Shown here piece by piece: positions 37,289 through 46,034 of a stretch of DNA of 64,000 nucleotides. Source of the DNA: Collinsella sp. TF08-11AT (GTDB lineage Bacteria; Actinomycetota; Coriobacteriia; Coriobacteriales; Coriobacteriaceae); the NCBI RefSeq assembly GCF_003437035.1, contig NZ_QSRL01000009.1, positions 20,007 through 84,006 of the forward strand. Reading direction: 5' to 3'. The position numbers were made by a program, and so were the translations under genes. The notes under the pieces are model-generated. The model had not been told where the DNA came from. It did not search any database and was given only the letters and a program-made list of their open reading frames with translations. The first letter of the stretch is position 1, and each line of letters opens with the position of its first letter.

Positions 37289-38122
37289 TTAGGCCTTCAC
37301 GAGAAGCGCTTCGATCATTGAATTGCGTAAGCTCTGCTTCGAGCCGACGTGATAAAAATGGGAGAATTCAAAGCACTCAAAATCACTCCAACAGTTTTCA
37401 ATATGCTCATTCACCCTGTACTTATTCTCTTTCCACATGGAAAGATAGACATCCGCCTGAGTCGCATGAGCAGCATCAGCCAGAGCAACAGCTTCAGACT
37501 CTGGCCATTCACCCACATAATTTGTATCGCGGCCGATATAAGGAGGGTCGAGATAAACACAGTCGCCTTTTCTTGGCGCCCGCATAATCTCTTTCCAATC
37601 GCAAGATTTGAACTCCCAGTCTTTGCCTTCCATGGCAGCCTGCACCCTATCAATCTGATTGCATATCTTAGTTATATACGACCTGGAAAAACGCTCGGGC
37701 TTCTTGCAAAATGGAACGTTAAACATCCCGCTCCTATTGAAACGCATAACGCCGTTAAAACAGGACCTATTTAAGAAGATAAAGTCATACGGTGAATGAC
37801 TTGTATTGAATCTGTCCCTTACCTCGTAGTAGTATTCCGCTCCACCAGTACGCAACATCACAGATTCGCGTTCAAGGTATTCCCGCATAGACTCTGATGT
37901 TATTTCATGCCGCTGCACGCTTCTATAAAAATCAATAATGTGTTGATTGCGATCACCGACCACCGCTCTCTGTGGACAAACGTTAAATAGCACAACCCCG
38001 CTCCCCAAAAACGGCTCGTACCATATCCCCTGCTGCTTATCCCAGTTTATTGTCTCCTCAATGAAGGGGACTAGCTTCGTTTTAATTCCCTGGCATTTAA
38101 TGGGGGGAACAATTACCGACAT
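37289..38122 (-). CDS. EcoRV-type DNA adenine methyltransferase
   Basis: This 277-residue N6-adenine methylase of the Dam/M.EcoRV class protects the host from the convergent EcoRV-like nuclease. The SAM motif YEPFLGSGVVLFN is at about 35-47 and the catalytic DPPYIGRDTNYVG at about 190. The RSCFNGVMRFNRSG-FNVPF stretch is typical of Dam-like enzymes. ATG 38122 has GGAGG four bases upstream; a TTG one codon earlier is in frame. No controller (C) gene is seen. Confidence 0.93.
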   Translation of the reverse strand: MSVIVPPIKCQGIKTKLVPFIEETINWDKQQGIWYEPFLGSGVVLFNVCPQRAVVGDRNQHIIDFYRSVQRHEITSESMREYLERESVMLRTGGAEYYYEVRDRFNTSHSPYDFIFLNRSCFNGVMRFNRSGMFNVPFCKKPERFSRSYITKICNQIDRVQAAMEGKDWEFKSCDWKEIMRAPRKGDCVYLDPPYIGRDTNYVGEWPESEAVALADAAHATQADVYLSMWKENKYRVNEHIENCWSDFECFEFSHFYHVGSKQSLRNSMIEALLVKA

Positions 38123-38417
38123 CAAACCTCCGATGCGCCGTCCATGTTCAGACTCAAGGATTTTAGTTTAGACGCTAGCTGGGACACAACACACGTTGCG
38201 CACATCAATATCCCTTTCCTCAACCCAAGAATCGGCAGCGAAGCATGGCACGCACCCCCATATCCATCGTTAAGCCAAATAAAGCCAATACTCTTCGAAA
38301 ATCATTCCTAATAATTAATAACGACCCTCAAATACTAAAAATGTCTCCGGATAACGAGGACGCTTAAGCAACGTCTTAACAACAATCGCTTTCAACTCGG
38401 GCTTTCCATACGGACCC
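38123..38417. other. AT-rich gap with a coding-like remnant
   Basis: This 295-base gap between the methylase and the HNH gene has no complete gene. On the minus strand, about 38320-38415 reads GKPELKAIVVKTLLKRP then RYPETFLVFEGRY before a stop. That stretch looks like protein but has no start, so it may be the tail of a gene truncated when the restriction-modification pair arrived. Confidence 0.3.
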
Positions 38418-39194
38418 CTACCCCTTAAACACCATATCGTTGTGATATTCAATAAACTCAGCTCTTGGGGCGAATCGTTTCGGAAGCGTAATCGGCTCTC
38501 CGTTGTAGCGCCACAAGTACTCGTCCTCAGGAGTTTCGTGCTCGACCACGCTAGACACCACTATCTTTAGGTCCTTCGTAATGGTGATTAGTCCCCGGTC
38601 GAACGCTTTATCGTGCAATGCGTTCAAAAGCAAGCCGTTGTCGGGCGCGAGTCGCTCCGTCTTTGGATCAGAGACTTTCCAGGGCTTGATATGGCTAGCA
38701 ACCAACAGAGCCTTGTTCGTTAGCCCCGTCAAGCAGCATCTTGAATCGTAATTGACGAGCAGGGTATTTCGAAAGAACTCCTGGTTCACCCGCATCGAAA
38801 CAATTGCCTCGCGCTCCTTGCCCTCTGGCAAATCAAAGCCGATCGTCTCTTTCAGCTCATCACTTAGCGGTTCTTTAAAATCGAAACGGTTGAGGAAAAC
38901 CTCAGTCGCCTCCTCGACAAGCTCATCACCAGCAGAGGAATACTCAGCCCAAACCATCTTGTCCATTTTGCTTGCATGGGTCATTCCAACCTTGCCGCGA
39001 GCACGTCGACGCTCATCGAATGATGCAAGGTTCCAGATTTTTAGAGCAACCGCGCCCGGCGTTCTGCCAATGGCCTTAGCTAGCGCCTGGACATCCTCGT
39101 TTGTATCATCAACCTTTTTCGATGGTAGGGCGAGGTACAGAAACAGAGCCGCAAGGGTTTCTTCCCTCGACCATTTGCTTCCACGACCAGCCAT
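38418..39194 (-). CDS. HNH endonuclease, putative restriction-type
   Basis: This 258-residue protein's N-terminal half has a charged helical region (SKWSREETLAALFLYLALP, then a GRTPGAVALKIWNL helix) common in this family. The C-terminal HNH core reads CCLTGL...LVASHIKPW...NGLLLNALHDKAFD, giving the H-N-H residues. AGGAG precedes ATG 39194. The family is often found as stand-alone nucleases in defence islands. It follows the 275-residue gene with a 78-base gap and may share its operon. Confidence 0.85.
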   Translation of the reverse strand: MAGRGSKWSREETLAALFLYLALPSKKVDDTNEDVQALAKAIGRTPGAVALKIWNLASFDERRRARGKVGMTHASKMDKMVWAEYSSAGDELVEEATEVFLNRFDFKEPLSDELKETIGFDLPEGKEREAIVSMRVNQEFFRNTLLVNYDSRCCLTGLTNKALLVASHIKPWKVSDPKTERLAPDNGLLLNALHDKAFDRGLITITKDLKIVVSSVVEHETPEDEYLWRYNGEPITLPKRFAPRAEFIEYHNDMVFKG

Positions 39195-39272
39195 GATTGC
39201 TCCTCGCCCGCGCACCGCTCACGTAATAGGTCCAGGATAATCCCGCGGGGGACCGCGGCCGCCGCCTTTTTC

Positions 39273-40100
39273 TCATTCGTCGGTGAATGATTGAAACAAC
39301 GGCACCTCCCTGCGCTCCTCATACCCTCGCTCAAGTTTCTTCCCAAGCTCGGCAGCGCAGCGCTTCGTTTCCTTAGAAAACAGGTCATCGATAGCCCTGT
39401 CGATTCGCGTGCAAGTCTGCCGGTGCTCGTTCTTCCAGGGCAGGTTGAGTCCCAAACTCGCATCCCAATAGCCGCCGAGTTTGGCGTTGATCACTTCCTC
39501 GGGATACAGCACGTCGCGGCGAATCCCTTCGATCGCCTCGTCCTCGTCCATATCACAGGCTGTCTCGCCCTGCACGAGGCACTTGCGCAGCTCCTTTTGC
39601 GCCCGGATGCTGTTCAGCATGCGAACGCACACCACGGCCAAAAAGCGGTAGCGCTCGCACAGGTCCCACTCGCCGCCGAGCCATACGCGATAGCCCAGCA
39701 TTTCGCTCGCGGACTCATCATCCATCAAGATCAATTCCCACGGACGTACTTTGGCGAGCACATCCTCACCTAGCATTTGAACGCCGCCGCGTGTAAAGAT
39801 GCACGGCTCCACGTCGTAATAGCCAAAGCCGTGGCCTGCACCACGACGATTGATGACGTGCTTGGGCAGCAGGACGATATTGTCGCTGGGCTCGGGGTCA
39901 ACCTTGCGCAGCTTTTTGACCTTGCGGCGGGCGCGCTTTAAGCTGCGCTCGTTATCGACACGGCCGCGGCCGTCCGGCTTGCCGCCGTATCGCAGGGCAA
40001 CCTCGCGCGCCAGGATCTTTGTGTCCGCAGCGCACAGCAGGTCGCTCACGGTGGGCAGGTCTTCCCACTCAATGCCGTCGACATCCCAAATCCTGCTCAT
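39273..40100 (-). CDS. Hypothetical protein of the right operon
   Basis: This 275-residue, charged, soluble protein has an N-terminal basic helix (RSLKRARRKVKKLRKV) that could bind nucleic acid, then a domain with several Trp residues. No family recognised. AAAGAGG lies six bases before ATG 40100. It is 74 bases downstream of clpP and cotranscribed with it and the VirD4-like gene. It might be an adaptor or DNA-binding subunit of that group; that is inference only. Confidence 0.65.
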   Translation of the reverse strand: MSRIWDVDGIEWEDLPTVSDLLCAADTKILAREVALRYGGKPDGRGRVDNERSLKRARRKVKKLRKVDPEPSDNIVLLPKHVINRRGAGHGFGYYDVEPCIFTRGGVQMLGEDVLAKVRPWELILMDDESASEMLGYRVWLGGEWDLCERYRFLAVVCVRMLNSIRAQKELRKCLVQGETACDMDEDEAIEGIRRDVLYPEEVINAKLGGYWDASLGLNLPWKNEHRQTCTRIDRAIDDLFSKETKRCAAELGKKLERGYEERREVPLFQSFTDE

Positions 40101-40174
40101 GTTCAACCTCTTTCTGGCCGTTAAACTACGCGATCGTTCGCCCCGCTCTATATGCCCACAAGATATGAGCCCCG

Positions 40175-40777
40175 CTAGAGCGCCTTCTTACTCGGAGCAA
40201 TCGCCTCGTCCACCAGACCCAACTCCAGAGCGCGCCTGGCGTTGCACCAGCAGTCGCGCTCGGTGAGCTCGTGGAACTCCTGGGCGCTCAGGTTGCCATG
40301 CTCGGCCAGCAGCTCGTCCAGCTCGGCGCGCATGGCCGCCGTGTGCTGGGCCACGATCTCGATATCGGTCTGCTGCGCCATGCCCGTGCCGCCCATCAAC
40401 TGGTGGATGAGCACTTGCGTGTGGCGGTATACCTGGCGGTGGTCGCCGCAGGCCAAGATCACCGCGGCCATCGAGGCCACGACGCCCTCGCCCACCGTGA
40501 TCACGGGGCAGTCGAGCGACTGCATGGTGTCGATGAGCGCCAGCCCCGCCGTAACGCTACCGCCCGGGCTGTTGATGATGAGGGTGATGGGCTCGGTGGC
40601 GCTCTGATGCTCCAACACCAGCATGGACTTAATAAGGCCATTGCAGGTCACATCTTTGACCTCGCCTTCCAGCAGCAGCACGCGGCTGTTAAGCAGCTCA
40701 CTTGCCATATCGACGGCGGCAACGCGACCGTCCTTGGACTTCTTGATAATGCTAGGCTCACGATACATAACGGACAT
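40175..40777 (-). CDS. Divergent ClpP serine peptidase (second ClpP)
   Basis: This 200-residue ClpP-fold peptidase has the catalytic triad S102 (VVASMAA), H125 (LIHQLMGG) and D175 (TERDCW), plus the INSPGGSV oxyanion stretch. It lacks the usual LPNSRIMIHQP wording (YRHTQVLIHQL instead), so it is a divergent paralogue rather than the housekeeping ClpP, which would normally sit near tig and clpX. It lies between the VirD4-like ATPase and the 275-residue gene. Peptidase action needs an unfoldase; the ClpX-like ATPase at 23261 with a VGF docking loop is the obvious partner. Confidence 0.9.
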   Translation of the reverse strand: MSVMYREPSIIKKSKDGRVAAVDMASELLNSRVLLLEGEVKDVTCNGLIKSMLVLEHQSATEPITLIINSPGGSVTAGLALIDTMQSLDCPVITVGEGVVASMAAVILACGDHRQVYRHTQVLIHQLMGGTGMAQQTDIEIVAQHTAAMRAELDELLAEHGNLSAQEFHELTERDCWCNARRALELGLVDEAIAPSKKAL

Positions 40778-40891
40778 GGTAATTCCCTTCTAAACGGAAT
40801 CGGTAAGGAAGTAAAACGAGGCCGCACGGCTAGCGGCCAATGGAAGCCGTGCGGTCAAATAGGCAAGATGGAGCGCGCGAAGCTGCAAGGA

Positions 40892-42376
40892 CTAATCCCT
40901 CAGCCACTTGGCCGCATTGGGATGGTCGCCGCAAAAATACTTCTTGGCACGGAAGGGGCGCATGCCGGTTACTTTGACCAGGCAGTCGGTACGCGGCATA
41001 AGCCCCACCTCGCCCGGGGTTATCACGCAACCGCGCACATCGACGGCAGTACGCTCGGCGCCCACGTAATTGGTGCCCAGAACCGACTCGCCGCACAGAT
41101 TGCTTATGTACTCCTGTGTCGCGATGTTGCTGCCGCCGCCCATATAGATCAAGCTGTCGCAGTTATCGAGGATGGTAAGCGCTGCGGATTTGCCGTACGC
41201 ACCATCGAGCTGACTCAGCGATTGCGCGCACATCAAAAAGCTAATGCCACGGCTGCGCACGGTCGCAATACTCCGCTCAAAATCGGGAATGCGGCCCACG
41301 TTGGGAAACTCATCCAGAATAAAGTGCACGTGGCGCTGCAAATGCCCGCTGGGGTTGGAATCAGCGCGGCGCTGGGCCAGGTTAAACAGCTGCTTAAGGG
41401 CAACGTTCGCAAGCCATGCATTGGTCGAGTCGTTGTCGCTCACCTTAAGATCGATTACGCGCTTGCCCTCGTCGATACGGTCGAGGCGCATCTCGTCTTT
41501 CTCAAAGACGCGCATGAGCTGGGGGGTCTTAAGCCGCGAGATGGTCGCGTTAAGCGTGATCAGAATGCTCTTAAGCGTTCTATCGGCTGCCCCGCGAAAA
41601 TCACGATACTGTTCAACGCCATACAGGTCCGCGTTCGCAGAATCATACTTGCCAAGAAATTCCTTGGACTCCACCTGCTCCACAAGGTGATCCAGCGGAA
41701 ATCGTCCCTCGCCATCTCCCGTAACCTTGATGAGTGCCGCCAGCTTAAAGACGTTGTTCATCTTAAGATAGCGTCGCGGAGCTGCGGGATCCCCGTCCGG
41801 CGCAAATGTGCCGGCAAGGCACTCTAAGAGGAACAGGATTCCAATAATCGCTCGAAGTAGCAGATCGCTCGCATTGTCCCAAAACGGATCGTCCCTAAAG
41901 CTACGCCTGTCAGGATCGACCCCCTCCATGATTGACGCCACTGTGGTGGGGATATCCTCGACATCCATCACGTAGCGCAAAGGATCGTACCCGGACGACT
42001 GCTCGGGATTGATGGTGTCGAGAACCGTTACCTCGTAGCCGTCCTCCTCGAAGCCCTTCCCCGTACGGCGCAGCAGCTCGCCCTTGGTGTCCGTGACCAC
42101 ATAGCAGCACTCGTGGTGATTGAGCAGGTTGGGCAAAATGAAACTCGCCGTTTTGCCGCTGCCGGTACCGCCAAAGGCAAACACATTGTTGGACACGCTC
42201 GTCTCCCAGTGCTTGTCGCCCTCGTAGAAAGCCACCGTGGCACCTTGCGCCAAGATCACATCGCGCTGCTCATCGCCGGATGACAGCGTCTGCATTTCCT
42301 CCTTGGTCGCCCACTTCTTGGTCTGATACTCCGTTTGCTGCGCGGCCTCGTAGCCGTACATCTTAATGACCGACAT
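40892..42376 (-). CDS. Soluble VirD4/TraG-like coupling ATPase
   Basis: This 494-residue RecA-fold ATPase belongs to the type IV coupling protein family. Walker A FGGTGSGKT is at 68-76 and Walker B FILDEFPNVG at about 335, followed by AQSLSQLDGAYG and the NCDSLIYMGG block usual in VirD4/TraG. The N-terminal membrane helices of VirD4 are absent, so the motor should be cytoplasmic. No relaxase, VirB4 or pilus gene is in the window, so conjugation is unlikely. AAAGGGG precedes ATG 42376. It is second in the right operon before clpP. I infer a DNA-translocating motor. Confidence 0.88.
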   Translation of the reverse strand: MSVIKMYGYEAAQQTEYQTKKWATKEEMQTLSSGDEQRDVILAQGATVAFYEGDKHWETSVSNNVFAFGGTGSGKTASFILPNLLNHHECCYVVTDTKGELLRRTGKGFEEDGYEVTVLDTINPEQSSGYDPLRYVMDVEDIPTTVASIMEGVDPDRRSFRDDPFWDNASDLLLRAIIGILFLLECLAGTFAPDGDPAAPRRYLKMNNVFKLAALIKVTGDGEGRFPLDHLVEQVESKEFLGKYDSANADLYGVEQYRDFRGAADRTLKSILITLNATISRLKTPQLMRVFEKDEMRLDRIDEGKRVIDLKVSDNDSTNAWLANVALKQLFNLAQRRADSNPSGHLQRHVHFILDEFPNVGRIPDFERSIATVRSRGISFLMCAQSLSQLDGAYGKSAALTILDNCDSLIYMGGGSNIATQEYISNLCGESVLGTNYVGAERTAVDVRGCVITPGEVGLMPRTDCLVKVTGMRPFRAKKYFCGDHPNAAKWLRD

Positions 42377-42414
42377 TGCACGGCCCCTTTCTTGTCGATA
42401 GTTCTGCGTGATTG

Positions 42415-43332
42415 CTAGGAAATACGGTCGACGTCTGCGCCCTCCTTGGGGCTCGTCGCACACGGCAACTTGACCGCACCGTCAATCAGACGCTCGGTTT
42501 GCGCCACATAGCTCTCGCGCGCCGCGATTGAGACTGACCCGTCGCGCAGATATGCAAGCAATGCATCAATCATCAGCTTGTCGAGCAGGCCATACTCTTT
42601 GGCCTGAGCGAAGTTGAGGGTGTAGCGGTCCTGGAGCTCCCGTACCTTAGTTGCCAAATCGATTTCCATCTTTTCCTCCATGCAATAAAAGTTCTCCCGA
42701 TTGTCCGAAAGAGCCTCAAACGGGCGTTTGACGCATAGCTCAAAGTTGAAACGCGGACTGGTATCGAATACGTGTCTCTGCACCTTGAGATAGCGCTTAT
42801 AAAACATGACGGCATCGTCCTCGTCCGCCGTAAAACCGCGCGACCCATCGCGATGCACGTGGTCGCAGGGTCTTTTGTAGTCAATGCTTCGCACAAAGCG
42901 AGACAGAATATATCCACCTTGTTCAGACGAGTACTTCATACCTGTCGTAACCTGCTCGAACATGCGCACACCGCTCGACTTAAAGCGCGGATTGCTTCCG
43001 TGCTCAAACATGCCAATTAAGATGGCCATGCAGTGCGCGCAGTTATCGCGCTGGGGAAAATACAGCGACAACAAAGCGAGCGACGCTGCGGCCAAAAGCT
43101 CGCGGGCCTCGTGCACATCGTCTCGATACTGCTCGGGCACCAGCCCGGGAATATCGGGCGAGTGCTTTTCCAGCACGTCAACGAGTGCCTTGGCCAAGCG
43201 CTCGGTATCCTGCTCGCCGCAGTACGGATACGGAAACGGCATCTCTGCCTTCCCGTTCTTTTTGCACATGCTGCGGAGATCTTCGTCGATCGTGTTGAGG
43301 AACACCTCGTAAATGCTGTCTTCATTCTTCAT
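42415..43332 (-). CDS. Hypothetical protein, first gene of the right operon
   Basis: This 305-residue soluble protein has a Cys/His-rich spot (DNCAHCMAI) and a helical C-terminal half (FAQAKEYGLLDKLMIDALLAYL). No family recognised. AGGAAG lies upstream of the start. It is divergent from protein B and 38 bases before the VirD4-like gene. It may be a recognition or adaptor subunit; no motif proves it. Confidence 0.65.
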   Translation of the reverse strand: MKNEDSIYEVFLNTIDEDLRSMCKKNGKAEMPFPYPYCGEQDTERLAKALVDVLEKHSPDIPGLVPEQYRDDVHEARELLAAASLALLSLYFPQRDNCAHCMAILIGMFEHGSNPRFKSSGVRMFEQVTTGMKYSSEQGGYILSRFVRSIDYKRPCDHVHRDGSRGFTADEDDAVMFYKRYLKVQRHVFDTSPRFNFELCVKRPFEALSDNRENFYCMEEKMEIDLATKVRELQDRYTLNFAQAKEYGLLDKLMIDALLAYLRDGSVSIAARESYVAQTERLIDGAVKLPCATSPKEGADVDRIS

Positions 43333-43622
43333 GAATGCTTCTTCCTATCCGGTTGCGGATGTTTGTCGATAAGTCTGTTCTATGTTTTAGAATGGTCTGA
43401 GGCATGGACGATGACAATCGACCTAACCTGTAGCTTCGTTAGTGAAATCACCCTGCTTGATAGCGCAGTTTACCTAAAGGCTGTGTAGCGATTGCATCAA
43501 GCAGTTTGTATTGAGTTGGTTTTGGATTACTTCGAGAATAGCACAGTGCTCTGTTCTCGTCATTAGAAATTATCAAATTTTTCTGCTAATATATAACCCA
43601 CTAAGAAGAAAGGGCTCTATAC
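43333..43622. promoter_or_regulatory. Divergent promoter gap between the right operon and protein B
   Basis: This 290-base intergenic stretch is AT-rich towards its right end. TAATATATAAC at about 43591 could hold the -10 element for protein B. No palindromic operator, RNA or gene is clear. Confidence 0.4.
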
Positions 43623-45059
43623 ATGCGTGAAACAACATCATTGCCACGTCTCACCGCCGCCGCCCTCTCACGCGCGCTTAATCTGGAGCAGGGCAGCCGT
43701 CTACTCACCGTCCGTCTGCCTGGCGCCATCGACTGTAAGGCGCTTCGTGAATGTTTCAGCCTGAACAGCAACGGCGTACCCGATATTTGCGAGCTTGAAC
43801 CCGGCAGGCAGGGCGCGGGCAATGGCGATGCGGCTCCGGTGTTTATCGACGCATCGGGGTATTACCGTACGGGCAAACACGACATCGAAAAAGAATGTAT
43901 CGCCTTGATCGATTACTTAGAGCCCGGCTACCTCGATTTCTGTGACTGGGGTCCCTTTATTTGGTGTCTGTATGCGCTCGCCCTTTCGAATCGCACTCGC
44001 GCAGCCGTAGTGCTGCCCGCCGACCTACTCGATAAAGCCGAGCAGGCGCGCACGATCCTGATACGCGAAGGACTCATCGAGAGCGTCGTGTATTTGCCAC
44101 TTTCTGAACCCAGGCCCTACATGACAAGCGCGCTTCTCATATTGTCTTCAGGAAATCGCAGCGTTGCATTTCGCAGCGCAATCGAATCCGGGCCGCGTTT
44201 TCGATATGTGACAGAAACATCGTATTACTCAGATATCACCTTTTCCATCTCCCCCGACTGGGCCCGCATTGATACCAATACGCCCAGATCAACGCCTATC
44301 GAAACGTCCACTTTTGCCACGCGTGAATTGCTGCTGCATCGCGCAGCCCTCTCAAAAGGCAAAATCAGCCTTATCAGCCTCACCCGAAACTACAGGGCTA
44401 CGCTCGGTGACGCTTTTACGCGAGTAGCTCCATTTATGCCCCGCGAGAGCACCACATCAAACGACATTGATGCAATCGAGGTACGCCGCATCTCATCTCA
44501 GGATTTTCAAGATGGCAACCTTCTACCCGCATATGCTGTAGAGAGTGCAAATAGCTCGGATTCCAAAATCGTAAAGGTGAACCCCAGCGTTCTCGATCGA
44601 TATGAGCTCCGCGCTGGAGATATCGTCATGCCACGCATGCTGGGTCGCTACGGCGCGTCCAACCTGCTCGTCGTCAGCGCCGATGACGCGAAGCAACACC
44701 TAGTTGCTTCGCATAACACCACCGTCATTCGCCCGTCGTTCCAAACGATGACCGAAGAGGAGCGCGTAGTGTTTTCGGAGATAATCGTTGGATACCTTAC
44801 CGAAGGCCATGGGGCACAGCTGATTCAAGCATTAACCGAAGCAGCCAGCATCCGCGCCATCCGCCCTAACGACCTGTTCGAGATCGAAGTCCCGCCAGCG
44901 CTCGACCCGCGCACGCGCGAGTACAGCGAATCCATCAATCGCTTTGCCGAGGTCGTAGAAACAAAGAAACAAGCCGAGGCTGCCGTCGCCCAAGCCCAGC
45001 GCAACCTCGAAGTCGCAAAAAAGACCATCACCGAAGTGCTCGACCAAATCTGCGAGTAA
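43623..45059 (+). CDS. Degenerate N6-methylase/specificity-like protein B
   Basis: This is a 478-residue protein built like protein A. An N-terminal region has GPFIWCLYALALSNRTRAAVVLPADLL (quoted only as motif, about 115-140) followed by LIREGLIESVVYLP and SALLILSSG, the end of an N6-methylase fold. Then comes a specificity-like domain (RISSQDFQDGNLLP, LRAGDIVMPRMLGR) ending in a long coil (ETKKQAEAAVAQAQRNLEVA) as in HsdS/HsdM. The SAM motif and NPPY are absent. It is divergent from the VirD4/ClpP operon, mirroring protein A and the ClpX/helicase operon. I infer DNA binding and complex assembly. Confidence 0.6.
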   Translation: MRETTSLPRLTAAALSRALNLEQGSRLLTVRLPGAIDCKALRECFSLNSNGVPDICELEPGRQGAGNGDAAPVFIDASGYYRTGKHDIEKECIALIDYLEPGYLDFCDWGPFIWCLYALALSNRTRAAVVLPADLLDKAEQARTILIREGLIESVVYLPLSEPRPYMTSALLILSSGNRSVAFRSAIESGPRFRYVTETSYYSDITFSISPDWARIDTNTPRSTPIETSTFATRELLLHRAALSKGKISLISLTRNYRATLGDAFTRVAPFMPRESTTSNDIDAIEVRRISSQDFQDGNLLPAYAVESANSSDSKIVKVNPSVLDRYELRAGDIVMPRMLGRYGASNLLVVSADDAKQHLVASHNTTVIRPSFQTMTEEERVVFSEIIVGYLTEGHGAQLIQALTEAASIRAIRPNDLFEIEVPPALDPRTREYSESINRFAEVVETKKQAEAAVAQAQRNLEVAKKTITEVLDQICE

Positions 45060-45082
45060 CACATAGGCAGCAGTAACGCCCC

Positions 45083-45117
45083 AAGCCGGCGGCGGGACCA
45101 GCTCCTGCCGCCGGCTT
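45083..45117. terminator. Hairpin between convergent protein B and AbiEii genes
   Basis: AAGCCGGCGGC (45083-45093) pairs with GCCGCCGGCTT (45107-45117), and the inner GGGA/TCCT extends the stem. It serves both converging transcripts. Confidence 0.7.
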
Positions 45118-45128
45118 AACTGTCTGGG

Positions 45129-46019
45129 CTACTCCCATCCCGTAGTCTGGGGATTCCATTTGCGCACATTCTCCGAACGATCGAAGCACGGAGCATACAA
45201 CCGATTGACGACCTCTTCTGCTCCAGTGATACTCCCCGCGAGATCAAGTACCCCCGCCTGCCTTGCCATCTTCACATACTGCGCAGAACCATTTTGTTTC
45301 CACCAGAGAGGCGCCACGAACTCTTCCGGCATTACCACCTTGCGGGCAGACGCTTCTTTCTCGACTCTCTCGACAAGCGTAGCTCCATCGACGAAGCAAG
45401 TTCTCGCGTACACCAAGATGTCGACTATATCCTTGATTCGCGATGAAGCACGGCCCTCATGTATCTCTATCATTGCAAGCAATTTATCTGCAAGAGCGCT
45501 CTCCACTCGGCATACTCGATAGTCGCAGACTGGAAGCCCCTCGATATTCAAACGATCGATCGGCGCAAGAACCTCAGGCTCAAGTCCCCGCACTTCATCA
45601 ATTACCAAGTCAATTGAAATTGGCTGTAGCTTCTTGGTTCCCATAAAGGGGGTGAACCACACCTTAGCACCGCACCGATACTCATCTTCTTCTTTGATCC
45701 GCTCTGCACGATCAAAGACAAACGAAACGAAATCGTCCAGATCAATCGAAGCCGCCTGCACCAGATCGGCAATAGCATCTTCGAGACTTTCCTCTTGAGC
45801 AACCAAGTCGATATCTCTTGTGACACGCGCATCGAGTGTTCGCGCCAGGACGCTTTGGCCGCCCTTGAGCACAAAGCTGCCGTCATCTTCTGAAAAAACG
45901 CGACATAGGAAGCGATGAAAGTAGAAACCGACGATCGCCCGATTGGTATCCATTGGCGATTCTCTTGCGGCATTCCTAACAGCCATCTCCAATGCGGCAG
46001 GCGTTTTGTACTTCACCAT
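45129..46019 (-). CDS. abiEii: AbiEii-type nucleotidyltransferase toxin
   Basis: This 296-residue type IV toxin has a DNA polymerase beta-like nucleotidyltransferase fold. Motif I is FVLKGGQSVLAR (about 48-59) and the metal-binding motif is TRDIDL (about 66-71); ALADKLLAM is the usual late motif. The family adds nucleotides to tRNA and causes phage abortive infection. GGAGG overlaps the start region. The gene follows its antitoxin with a 15-base gap. Confidence 0.9.
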   Translation of the reverse strand: MVKYKTPAALEMAVRNAARESPMDTNRAIVGFYFHRFLCRVFSEDDGSFVLKGGQSVLARTLDARVTRDIDLVAQEESLEDAIADLVQAASIDLDDFVSFVFDRAERIKEEDEYRCGAKVWFTPFMGTKKLQPISIDLVIDEVRGLEPEVLAPIDRLNIEGLPVCDYRVCRVESALADKLLAMIEIHEGRASSRIKDIVDILVYARTCFVDGATLVERVEKEASARKVVMPEEFVAPLWWKQNGSAQYVKMARQAGVLDLAGSITGAEEVVNRLYAPCFDRSENVRKWNPQTTGWE

Positions 46020-46034
46020 GTCCTCCGTTTCGCA

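Noticed and set aside
40892..42376. Conjugative element
   Set aside because: A VirD4-like ATPase alone, with no relaxase, VirB4, integrase or pilus genes, does not support transfer.
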